From positions 4,991,973 to 5,055,972 of the forward strand of contig WBVU01000003.1 of NCBI GenBank assembly GCA_009192285.1: a stretch of 64,000 nucleotides of DNA, given 5' to 3'. Positions within the stretch are counted from its first letter, which is position 1, and the number at the start of each line of letters is the position of its first letter. The notes beneath the pieces were generated by a model that saw only the letters and a program-made list of their open reading frames with translations, ran no database searches and had not been told where the DNA came from. Positions 47,303-57,427 of the stretch are shown piece by piece. The DNA is from Morchella semilibera. Taxonomy: Eukaryota; Ascomycota; Pezizomycetes; Pezizales; Morchellaceae. The position numbers were made by a program, and so were the translations under genes.

Positions 47303-50300
47303 AGTAGATAGGGCGGGGAGGGGTAGGAGAGGAGATTGTGAATTTACTTTTGGGGAGGGCTTAGGTAGTGACTTGGAGCCTTGCAGTTTTCTAGAAGAGA
47401 CGAGTGTACTCTACCTATTATATAGATACATGGATGTAGTACATACATGTATGTATTGCGTAAATCTAATTACATATTCATGTGTGGTCAGGTCTCTCAA
47501 TGCAGATCTATCCCCGATCGACCCCCTTTGTCCATGCAGTTCACAATTCACAAGACCCGACTGCCAAGCGGTGGTGTTGCTCACATACATGTAACCAACC
47601 GTGGATCACTAAATATCACTCGAGGGCTTTGTAGCAAAATGTGATATGGAACCAGGATCGAGGGGGTGGGGTGGGGTGGGGTGGGGGCGCAAGTAGAGCG
47701 GGTGGTGCCTGTGCCTGTGATTCCCCGGAGTAATCCAGTAATCCCTTGACTAATGTAGCATCTACCAGATAGAGTCTGATAGACTACTTGTAGGCATCGA
47801 CCGACGAGAACAGGTGCAGCAGCAGCAGGATGTTCCATGCTAACCACCCACTGACCAAATTGGGAATTCACCATCAGACGCTTTTGATACTACGGACGGG
47901 TAACCCGCTCAAGCAAGGCACCCTTTGTGGGGAACACCTACGTGGTGGGTTCGAGGCAAAACTATTTCGCCTTGTTTCGGGTTCTGGGATATATCTGTTT
48001 GCCCCGCCAAAGTGTTTCGGCCAGGGATTGACTTCATAGTCGTATCTTAATACACTGTGTCCATGATTACCAACCCAGGCTTCCACATGTCCCCCGAGCT
48101 TGTCATACAAGCTGGTACATGTACATGCTGCTTGTATCTAGTGTCAAAGACCTCAGATTCCCCCACTCATGTTACTCCCCTTTATAGTGTCTTTCCTTTG
48201 AGCACGAGCTATCCTTTTATTCTTCCCTTAGGTAGTCGGTCCGATCCTACCGCTATAGTCTTGCCCGGCATTCAGAGGCTGCCGGGAGAAACAGCTACCA
48301 TAGCCGGATATTACGGCGACCGATGGTTACAGTTAACTTAATAGCAGTACACGCGCTAGAGAAACCCACCAACAAGGTAGACAATGATGTGCGTGAAGGG
48401 TACACAGGGATAAAAGTACCCAGTGGCAGTTCTAGATAGCTAGAAAGAAGTCTGTTTCTTATAATTCTAGCAAGGACCATCTGTGAAGAACGACAGCCCC
48501 TAGAGTGCGTAGAATGGATAGCTAGCTGGCTTGAGGGCGTGACAGTATGGCTAGAGCCTCAACTTGAAGTCTGTATATAAAGAAACAGGGCTTCCGGTGT
48601 GTCAAGTGTTGATATTCTGGTTATCTTACCTTGAGGAGTTGGTACCAAGTGAATTCCCTGGAGATCTTTCTTACCTTTGCACCAATACTAGTGCCTTTAA
48701 TCCCGGCTAGAGATTATTGGAGTTAACTTTTTAGGGAAGGGGCGGGGGTGTATGTGTATCGATATATATCCCATCAATACTTCAGGTAGGAGATATAGCT
48801 TCAGTGTTTCTGATTTAAGCTGGGTGAAGTTCTTTCCTAATATATTCTGGATGGTATGAGCAGTATGAGTAGGCTTAAGCCTGGAACCTATTGTCTGTAG
48901 AACCCACCTGTAATCCGTTGCTCCCTACTCATCATATCCTCTACGCAATTGAAGGGAAAACTTACCTCAACACTCAAATTACTTAGAACCAACAAACCCG
49001 ATACTCAAACAGATCGGCCGACTAATCGTCTCCCTCTCTTACTTTTCATGTATTAAGGATCACTGAATATCACTCGGCATAAATACCGGCCCGGGGGGGG
49101 GGTTGTTTGGTTCGATAATTAATACCGGCGGGTTGGGCTTTAGTTTCAACTATAGTTTCTTTGGGTAGATAGCTGGTTTGTGGCCTTGAGTCTCCAACCA
49201 GCTCGCGATCGCGATAAAATGAGGGGTCTCAGTTAACTCCAAGCAAGGCCTGAGGACTAGAGCTCCCTTCCTAAAGTATGAAATGAATGTATGTTTAGGG
49301 TACCTTGGCAGAGGGCCAGATAGCACTGCGGAACTACTTATTCACCAGTGTCAGCAGGAAAGGGGTGCAGCAGCTCTCAAAACTGTCGAGAGATCCCTAC
49401 TTGTAAGGGTGCTGTTTAGTTCCGTTGTCCTTTCTATGTAAGTGATGACGGAATGGTCTTTTACTAAGGGGGGTTATCGCATTCCCGATATAGCGGCGAG
49501 CGTTCTTACGGTGACGCGATCTCGAAGACATCTAACAGGGGGAATTAAAGAAAAATTAGTGGCTAGCATTGTTTTTGAGCCTCCTTATAGTAGCGGGTCG
49601 TAAATATGGGCTTGGATATCCTCCATTAAGTATCTCGGTGAGGGCAGGGTTTGAACCTGAAGGATCATTGTGAGCAGGCAGAAAAAAGCTACATCTCAAG
49701 CCTAGCCAATTCCTCTTCCTCTAATCGGGCCGGCTAGGTGATAGGCGGTGGGAATGCCTTATATCTGCCGCCTAGTCTTTTATCTGGCCATGGGAGGGAG
49801 AATAAGTGCACTCTATGATAGGATGGGAGCCGTCAGGAGGGACGCTAGATTGCGCTGTTGATGATGTTGGTGATGGCATGTCCACCAAGTCCTATGGTGA
49901 TAACGGCGGTGATATTGGTGTACGCTCAGTCGAAAAAACGTGATAAGTTAGCTCTTTGGTAGACGGAGGGGGTGTGGACGGTACCATATACTCGCAAAAA
50001 AAATAAGCATCCTTTTGGTACTTGGGTGACTATCAACTTTCCTTGTGTGGCGGACTTGTTTTTTCCCGCTAGTCAATGTACCAGTAGCCCTAATAGACGC
50101 GACGCTGTTACCCTTATCCACAGTACTTTTCTTTCTCCATACCCTCCCCTCCCCACCATTCTCCTTCGATCACTTCTTTTTAATATTGATTAGCTGCATG
50201 CAGATGAGTCTTAGATAAAGGCTCCAGTTAATTCAGTCCAATAAACAAAAATGGATCTTGCCCCTGGTGGAACCTTGTTACATAGTAGTAAATGGAACGG

Positions 50301-50585
50301 TTACGTAAACTTTCTAGGTCGATGGTCCTAATAAAAACTAAGAGCTTACAGAGAGCCCTGCACACCTTATGCGGGGACGGCAGAGAAAACCACGGAGTAA
50401 TTCGGATCTCCCAGGAGATTGGTTGGTATCATATTCTCTCGCGCATCGCACAAAAAAACAGGAAAGGATCGACGGGTGAAGTGCAGAAAAATTGAGCGGG
50501 AGTCTGGAGATGAACGGGCCGCTAAATCACTTATACCCGGTCGTACCTGAGACGCTCACTAATGAGTGGGCATATGTGCAGATTA

Positions 50586-50709
50586 GAGTGGTTTGGCCAG
50601 CGACCTCTGAATCTATTTAGTTCTTGGCGGTAGTTTTTGTGTGAAAGTCCCGCCAAGAACTCAAAATCTGGGCTCAAAATTTGAAAAACAAGGATTGGCC
50701 AAATCACTC
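50586..50709. mobile_element. 124-bp MITE-like element with nested inverted repeats and TA flanks
   Basis: Terminal repeats GAGTGGTTTGGCCA (50586-50599) and TGGCCAAATCACTC (50696-50709) are inverted with one mismatch. TA flanks both ends (50584-50585, 50710-50711). A second inverted pair, AGTTCTTGGCGG and CCGCCAAGAACT, lies inside, so the element folds into a hairpin. There is no coding capacity. It differs in sequence from the elements at 1.7 and 25.4 kb. Confidence 0.6.
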
Positions 50710-51388
50710 TATTGACCAGCCGCGAATATCCGCAATTACACGCGGATCATATCATATCACTCGAATATGGCGCGGACCTAACCTGAGAAGCCAAATTATT
50801 AAACACAAGCTTCTATCAACTATGTAGCTATAGACAAGGGTAATGATTAGTATAAAATACGTATCAATCCATCACGTAACAATTGCACTTGATGTTAGTA
50901 CACATAGCCGGTTTATAGCAGGCGTGCCATTTGGTAGGAATACCACAATCACGAATTAACGGAGCAGTCGGGATGATCACATAGAGGGACGCCAGCTAAA
51001 ACCGGCGGCCTCTACACCTATTTGATACGTGTTGCAACCGGTGGGGTTGGGTGCGTCCCAAACCTTTAGTGAGGTTTTTACACCGAGAACTATCATCATT
51101 GGCTCCCAGTACAGCGAATAAGAGCAAAACGGCAATCTCAATGGAGGGGAGTGTTTTGTAACAGTGATATATGAAATTATAGTTTATAAGCCCTTTTTTT
51201 GCTATTGTTTCAGATCTCCTCCCGGGGTCTGCCCTGTGGTACACGAGTCGAAAAGATAACTTATTGTCTATAGAGGATGAAAACCTCCCATACTAATGTA
51301 TCGTAAAACCAAGGATGCTTTATACCTACAGTTGCGTAACTCGTGCACTTTCACGAGTTTTCAGGATAGGCATATCTCTACTCCCCAA

Positions 51389-51451
51389 TAAGCTATCATC
51401 GTTGTATGGTAAGCTATCATATAGGGGGTATAAGCTATCATGCAGGCGGCA
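51389..51451. repeat. Three 21-bp repeats sharing TAAGCTATCAT
   Basis: TAAGCTATCAT starts at 51389, 51410 and 51431, exactly 21 bp apart; the other 10 bp of each unit have diverged. Confidence 0.75.
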
Positions 51452-51470
51452 GGGCGGCTGGATGGCGAAC

Positions 51471-51532
51471 GGCAGGGCAGCGGGGACGGCAGGGCAGCGG
51501 GGACGGCAGGGCAGCGGGGATGGCAGGGCAGC
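51471..51532. repeat. 17-bp GC-rich minisatellite, 3.6 copies
   Basis: The unit GGCAGGGCAGCGGGGAC is repeated at 51471, 51488 and 51505 (last base changed in the third), with a partial fourth copy. Confidence 0.9.
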
Positions 51533-51547
51533 AAGCTAAACCACTAA

Positions 51548-51610
51548 CATCATCATCATCACCATGATCATCATCATCATCATCATCATCGCCATCACTA
51601 TCACCATCAG
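51548..51610. repeat. (ATC)n microsatellite
   Basis: An imperfect run of ATC units with a few ACC and GCC interruptions. Confidence 0.9.
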
Positions 51611-51872
51611 CTGCTCACCTTCACAATCATGAATGCCAACTATCAAGATCATTAGAACAGTAGTAGATAAACCCTAACCTGTTTTGCTCAGATTCATGTG
51701 CAAACCCTTCTTGTAGTTATTGTGTTCCCCAACTCTGGCAAGCCCAATAATGGATGAGATCATCTGAAGGTGCTATTGATGTGGGCGGTGATGCATATAG
51801 TAGTTTAGTGATGATCAGGTGATGAAGCTGAAAATGTTCGTGATAGTTCGGCAGAGCGCAGCAGCTAGCCGC

Positions 51873-51985
51873 GATATATCACCCTATCAGGATATATATA
51901 TCATCCTATCAGGATATATATATATTGTCTTATTAGGATATATATATATTGTCTTTTCAGGATATATATCGTCCTGTCAGGATAT
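51873..51985. repeat. AT-rich minisatellite, about 29-bp units
   Basis: Four to five units of the form ATCAGGATATATATATC with CTATC or TGTCTT spacers; units differ at several positions. Confidence 0.8.
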
Positions 51986-52457
51986 CCATGCTCTTGAGAA
52001 GTCTATATCCAGTACGAAAGATAACTTCACTTTTTGAGCCCAAAACATGCAGAATTATCATTTCTTATCCCCGTACCCAGGATAGATTACCGTGTCACCA
52101 TACAAATCGATGTACCCTAGGGTCTGGCGTCCTTGTGGGGAATATATATATCTCGACCTCCTAGTAGAGGAATGTTAAGTACTCCACACCTTCGAACATC
52201 TTTAATGCTCCTTCGTCTTTTATATATACAGCTATTCACGCTTCGATCAAGCCATACTTAAGAAACCAATAACTGAAACAACGCTTGTCTTCGCCCCCCA
52301 TATTAAAGAGGCACATACATAAGTATATTCCTCTGCTCATAATCGACTTCTCGAGCCTTCTCGATAGAAAGAAAGAAAAACCACCACCCAATCCTTATAT
52401 CACTTGTGATAAACCCCTTAATAATAACCCAATCCAATCCTAGAACTATTTACGAAA

Positions 52458-53411
52458 ATGTCACAAACTTCCTTCAGCGTACAACTCGGCGTGAGTACGG
52501 CATTTAGCCACCTCAGGATACGGGCCTCCACAGTGGACCACAAGGGACGAACAAGTAGTAACAGCCTGGAGATAGATAATCTCGGTACTAAAGAGCTAGC
52601 ACATAATTCCGGGCCGAAGCCCATAGAGTCTGGTGAATATTCGCACAGTGAGGGTCAATATCTGCCCACCAATGGCAGACCCCGAAGGCATGCCTCTCAA
52701 ATGACAAAAGTTAGTGGCAGTGATTATTCATCGGTAGAAGCACAGCCACCGTCGTCTGATCATGATGAGTTTGGAGATATTCGGCACAAATCTCCAGACT
52801 ATCGGTCTCCCCCCCCGGCCCCAACTTATGCGTCTGGCCGCGTGGCAGCGAGGGGTACGAGTGCTGCTAGCACTGTTTCCAGCTCCTCCTATCGATCGGG
52901 GACCTCTAATTCTTCCTACCATGGCCCTATGAGATTACCTACTAGTAGATCTAGTACTTACTCCGCTTATGGCCGGTCTTTCCACGATCAGTATATGGGG
53001 TGTTCTGGAGCGGGATATAATTCCAGAAACACTTCTCGTACCTCCGAACCCGGTCAAGCGGAGCGACTGAGATTGCAACATAGATCTTACTCTCCGCATG
53101 TCTCAGCTACCTCATCAAACTTTCTACATGGAGATCCTTGTGATACATATCGTCCGGGCGCGGGCTCGGGATTATGTTCGAATTCAGAGAGAAACACAAC
53201 ACAAGCAGCCCATTCCTCATCGGAAGGTTCTTATAGAGGAGAGCTAGTTCCCTACAGGGCTGACCACACCCACGTGCCAAGTTCATATCACTCCAACAGA
53301 AGATCCTATCAGCAAAGTACAAGGATTCCGAAGAGCACATATTATGAGGGGGACCATGACGGTGTATCTCTACAGGATAGTGATAGTTCGTTTTCAGACG
53401 ATTCCTCTTGA
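52458..53411 (+). CDS. Ser-rich, disordered orphan protein
   Basis: A single 317-codon frame from ATG at 52458, in a region where other frames are short. No domain, signal peptide or TM helix is seen. The protein is about one fifth Ser, with Tyr, Arg and Pro, and has runs such as SSSYRSGTSNSSYHGPMRLP and acidic ends (DGVSLQDSDSSFSDDSS). The composition suggests a disordered, phosphorylated or RNA-associated protein, but I do not assign a function. It has no recognisable relative and follows a minisatellite cluster by about 500 bp, so it may be lineage-specific or even non-coding. Length alone argues for coding in DNA of this composition. The N-terminal 20 residues could hide an intron. Confidence 0.5.
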   Translation: MSQTSFSVQLGVSTAFSHLRIRASTVDHKGRTSSNSLEIDNLGTKELAHNSGPKPIESGEYSHSEGQYLPTNGRPRRHASQMTKVSGSDYSSVEAQPPSSDHDEFGDIRHKSPDYRSPPPAPTYASGRVAARGTSAASTVSSSSYRSGTSNSSYHGPMRLPTSRSSTYSAYGRSFHDQYMGCSGAGYNSRNTSRTSEPGQAERLRLQHRSYSPHVSATSSNFLHGDPCDTYRPGAGSGLCSNSERNTTQAAHSSSEGSYRGELVPYRADHTHVPSSYHSNRRSYQQSTRIPKSTYYEGDHDGVSLQDSDSSFSDDSS

Positions 53412-54420
53412 TATTGGATAATCGAGTTTTGAGGAGTGGTTTTAGGAGCGGAAGATTTAGGTATCGATCGGTACTTGGTACATGACGTAGCTTATGGGCC
53501 CAGGGGGGGAGGGGTAATCGGAGATAACGATTTACGACTTAATGATTCATGAATGTCCGATGAACGTTGAAAAAATTTATACTTTGGATTATTTCCTTCT
53601 TTCTTCTCTGTATCATGTTTGTACCCTCTTGTTCTGGGCGATGGATGTATCCCGTATGTGGTATATACGTGGGTTGGTTGGTTTGATCACATATTATCAC
53701 TCGGGTAGCGTGATGCAGTCTCTTGGCACAAGAACTTTTTGTTTTGATTTATTTTGAATTTCGTTTAGGTTTAATATGAAGCTACATGTAATGTACCTTA
53801 TCTGCCAGAATACCATGACACTCCGGTATATATTGCTACAGCATGCATTGCTATGATATAATGACCGAAATTCCGATTTAATTCGGAAGTTTTTCACGAT
53901 ACCGTATTTCTATGGTATCTATTACATCCCCTTTTTTGGTACTGTATATACGGGGGTACGGGGGCGATTAGCGGCCAGAATCTTCTTAGGTCATATGAGA
54001 ACCTATTGTCCTTACTAAGTACGGCTGCGTGAGTATGTGTTGTGAGCAGTTAGACCTATTGGGCCGAGAGAATTGAGCGTGTCAGGAATAGTGACAGCCA
54101 TCTATAATTCCTCTAACATGCATGCCAAGCACACAGCGCGTCAATACTCGTTACTCAGACGCAGCACAACCTAACTAAATACTAACAAAAGATGTGAAGA
54201 CAGCGAGCGCCTCTCGCTCCTACAATGCGGCTTTGAGCGAGGCCGACTAGGCTACCGCACCGTTTAATTTTGCTGACATCCGACCTGACTCTGACGTCGG
54301 GCCCGGAGTGTCGACGGCGCCAACGGAACTTCCAACCGGGTGGGAGGCTGTGTGGTGCCAGCTGAATGCTTTCTTCTCTGCTTCACGTCACTTAAACAGA
54401 GAGCAACAAACATCGACACA
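53412..54420. other. Intergenic next to decayed gene region
   Basis: No gene. It has a motif copy at 53687-53703 (minus) and TACATGTA at 53783. The stretch 54076-54135 resembles, with many changes, the start of the local repeat at about 54650. Confidence 0.5.
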
Positions 54421-54597
54421 TGGAGACACAGCAAACTACACGCCGGTCTTCACTCGTTCCGCCGGACGTGACGTCCACATCTACGATACGGATGATCCCG
54501 CTACGGTACTCGGAGGGTTGGTTTTCTTAGCAATGGTATCGCCAATTCAAACTTCTACTTGGTGACGGAAGTCTTTGTGATTTTTCGATAGCAACTA
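54421..54597 (+). pseudogene. Fragment of a fungal HNH-nuclease-type gene, N-terminal part
   Basis: One frame reads DVHIYDTDDPATVLGGLVF. A +1/-1 frame change then gives NGIANSNFYLVTEVFVIF and a stop. From memory, this two-part sequence is characteristic of the N-terminal part of a large family of fungal proteins with an HNH nuclease domain (HNH_2 type), many copies of which occur in some ascomycetes. The frame break and the absence of the rest of the domain downstream mark it as dead. It lies just before a local repeat unit. Confidence 0.55.
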
Positions 54598-54690
54598 CCG
54601 TCTGCGGCACGAATATAATACGGGCGTTCAGAGAGGTGTTTTTGGGCGTGTCAGAGGGATGGCACCAGCCATTCCTATGATCCCTCTAAT

Positions 54691-54880
54691 ACGCCAGGTA
54701 CTTGGCACATCATGTGTTATCACTCGTAGAGTTATATGGTGGATAAATGGTGTGTAGCTTTTGGCGGTGCTCCTCCACCTCATAGCTCGATACATAAGGA
54801 AACGCTGTACACGAGGAGTGATTCCAACCGAGTGATTGATTATGAGCCAAGATTCTTGGCGCGCTAACATGATTAAGTAG
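54691..54880. repeat. Local diverged repeat, copy 1
   Basis: Shares two blocks with copy 2 at 55515-55642: CGCCAGG-ACTTG-CACATCATG continuing to TGTTATCACTCG, and TTGGCGCGCTAAC-TGATTAAGTAG. The DNA between them has diverged. It contains a motif copy at 54710-54726 (minus) and a near copy at 54829-54845 (plus). Confidence 0.7.
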
Positions 54881-55514
54881 ATTAGTAAACCTGTATTTAT
54901 GGTTGTCACAGCCACAGTATGTAATGACTAATCCGTTTAGTCTTTGGTATTTGTCGCGCTGAATGGAAAGTCTTCCTTGCTGCTATGGGTGATTCTCAGC
55001 AAACGAATGCCAGGATGCCTCTACTATACTCGGACTCCTAGCTTTGCCATTGGAGATATATATATTGTTCTACCACATCCACCAAGAAGTCGGCTGATGG
55101 ACGTTGTCGGCCAATTTTCCCCCACCTATTAAGAGCACACTTGGCGTTTCCTGGCATTTCTCCGCTCCTTTAGATGGTATTTGCATATAAAGTGGTGTCA
55201 CTATTGGTCCTTTTCATATGGCGCGTAAAGTATTGGTTGCTGTTTCGGAGGTTCTTTTTTGCTTGTACCCTATGTCTACGCTTACCAGATAATTAGCTTA
55301 GCATTTTACCAGCTGTATATAGGGCTATATTTTATTTTATTTTAGGTATACCTAGAGACGTAATTGTTCGTGGCCTTTTTATCTTTTGCTAACAGAGGAT
55401 AGGATTGAGAAAGATGAGGGTACGGGGAGGAGCGCAGTGACGGGAGGAAAAGGATGATTTCGACCGGAGGGAGTGTCAGGGTCAGGATTTTTGACCTGCG
55501 TAGCTCTTTCTGAC

Positions 55515-55642
55515 ACGCCAGGCACTTGACACATCATGTGTTATCACTCGCAGAGCGATAAGATCGGCATTAAGAGTGCGGCCCGATCATTGAATGCTTG
55601 ATCTTGGGCCAGGACCCTTGGCGCGCTAACTTGATTAAGTAG
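55515..55642. repeat. Local diverged repeat, copy 2
   Basis: Second copy of the unit at 54691-54880, in the same orientation and about 60 bp shorter. The first shared block contains a motif copy (55534-55550, minus). No target duplication could be identified. Confidence 0.7.
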
Positions 55643-55765
55643 CAGATCCCTCAAGCATTCCTTCAACATCGACGACGAAGATACGGACCATAAACATGTC
55701 GGCTGCCAGCCGCTCAGCACGGCGTAATGTCTGTTTTACGGTGCTAAAAAAAACCCACAGCCCAC

Positions 55766-56540
55766 AGTGCTCGGAGGTCTCCTTGTCACAGTGGTGTTAC
55801 CAGTGCCTAGAGATTATCTGTATCTTCTCCCTACGAGCTGACGATAGGGGACTGTCGGTTCGGAGGGGTGGGTAGGAGCCCCAGTCAGGGAACTGCTATG
55901 TTGTCAGTGCTAATGGCGGGTTTCGTCCAGCCTTATACCGTTGACCGCTGCTCAGTCCGAATAGGTTCCATTGCTGTCACTGATGAGGTCCCTCCGCCCC
56001 GCATGATTTCACTGTAATCCGGAACGCGTGTTGTAGAATTTCGTGACGCTGTCCGTGGGCGGGATCGGCGATGTGTTGAACGGGCTTCGAGGCTGTACAT
56101 ATCTTTCCTTTGGTATATGTATGAAGGACCGATATTGGGTGGAGCGCAACTACGGTCGTTGGGTTAGCGGACCTGGATCCGTAAACTTGCTTTAGAGTGG
56201 GGCTTTACTAAGAGCGGACATCCACGCGCTACCAATCCCGATGTATGAATAACTAGATTACCTGATTTGCGTGGCAACCGCACCAGGGAAACCAATTTTT
56301 TCCGGCGAGCACGGCGACCAATAATTGCTCCAGGATAGTTACAAGATCGTGTGCTTCCAGCCCGATGGAAAGCGCATCGCCGGCAAGGCGCAGCTCGATC
56401 AGCAATTCCAGCTTGAGGACCCGGTTAACCAGCTTCTGCGGTGGCATTTTAGGCAGGCAGTATTGGCGAGCTGGGGAGCCCGTCTTTGAGATTGATTTTC
56501 CGCCTGGTTCAGACACGGTGGGCGAGATTGCGGGCTTTCA
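55766..56540 (+). pseudogene. Decayed HNH-nuclease-type gene
   Basis: Fragments in family order, spread over three frames: PTVLGGLLVTVVLP; RIGSIAVTDEVPPPRMISL; a TAA; SGTRVVEFRDAVRGRDRRCV (about 56025-56085, the start of the nuclease domain); WVERNYGRWVSGPGSVNLL; a TAG; SGALLRADIHAL; KIVCFQPDGKRIAGKAQLDQ; DPVNQLLRWHFRQAVLASW; then GEPVFEIDFPPGSD. The TAA and TAG stand where a Gln or Arg codon would keep the alignment, so single C-to-T changes would explain them, as RIP or deamination would produce. Frameshifts are also present. The product would have been an intracellular protein with an HNH domain of unknown role. Family assignment rests on remembered family sequence. Confidence 0.65.
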
Positions 56541-57427
56541 GTCGCTTGTGAGTCGCTTGTCAGTGCAGTGATTGCTCTCGTGTCCCTTTTATTTTTCTTT
56601 AGCGTTTTAGTAAATAGATGCCAGTGGTAGAGTTCCAATTGTATAGCAGTCGAATCAACGGATATCATGATACCATTAAAAAATCATTTAAGCAACATAC
56701 AGAGTAGATATATCTAGTAAAGAAACTTAATTGATATCAGCCAACCCACTCTGTTGCGTTATGGTTGAAAACTTGTGTTAACCAACTATGGAGCTATGGA
56801 GCAAACCCATTTCTATCTGGATCGCCTTGAGATCGCGCTTTACTTTTTGGCAAGCCAGTCTCGTCCATAGTGTCGGGGTGCAGCCAAGGAAAAGGTTTTG
56901 CGGCGATAGGGAACCTGACGAGGTATATTCTTCTCGAGTCCCGGGGTGGACCTGCGGCTACGTATACACAAGACACAGTTTCCTAATGGCCACCGTTGAC
57001 CATTGCTACGGAGTGACCATTGCACTTCTTGATATTATTCCACCCACCGCACTTCCTCTAACTACCATCGGTGCTCCACTTAATAGAATACCCGTAGATT
57101 AACTGTAGCGCCAACACACCACGATCATCTCATCTACTTTACGCTCAAAAACCAGAACAAAACAGCAAAGCCAGAGATGTAACCAGACAGACTGTCAAAG
57201 AAGGATAACGCCCAGGAACCGCGCACAAAGTAACCCCCACAAAAGGAACACAAAAGAAAGAGAGAAGCTAAAATACAGATATATGCATCATAAAGATCAC
57301 ATAGTTAGATACGAGGTATGAGAGTATCAGCAAACCCTATAGCTCCGAGAGGATAATGGTGTATAGGCCGAATAATCTGCAGTAAATGGAAAAAAAAAAG
57401 AGTATTGTTGTGGAGGTGGAAGGAGGC
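56541..57427. other. Intergenic, downstream of the RING gene
   Basis: No recognised coding sequence. A 104-codon frame at 56788-57102 has no recognisable features. The A-rich stretch 57120-57420 is probably 3' flank of the RING gene. Confidence 0.5.

Larger units (their letters stand above)
47303..52457. other. Gene-poor 5.2-kb region with repeats
   Basis: No coding sequence is supported. It contains three exact CGAGTGATA-N4-RTGR motifs (47606-47622, 49060-49076, 50747-50763, all minus), TACATGTA at 47444, 47586 and 48116, one MITE-like element (50586-50709) and a cluster of four tandem repeats (51389-51985). These are listed separately. Confidence 0.6.

Noticed and set aside
49600-49700. 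GGTTTGAACC as a possible tRNA B box
   Set aside because: No A box at suitable distance and no cloverleaf could be drawn around it.
51389-51985. Tandem repeats as a CRISPR array
   Set aside because: Units are contiguous or near-contiguous tandem repeats without unique spacers, in a eukaryotic genome.
54308-54565. 85-codon frame as an intact gene
   Set aside because: Its second half continues in another frame with family-like sequence, so it is a decayed fragment.
56253-56668. Minus-strand frames opposite the HNH-type remnant
   Set aside because: They are antisense shadows of the plus-strand remnant that reads as FQPDGKRIAGKAQLDQ.
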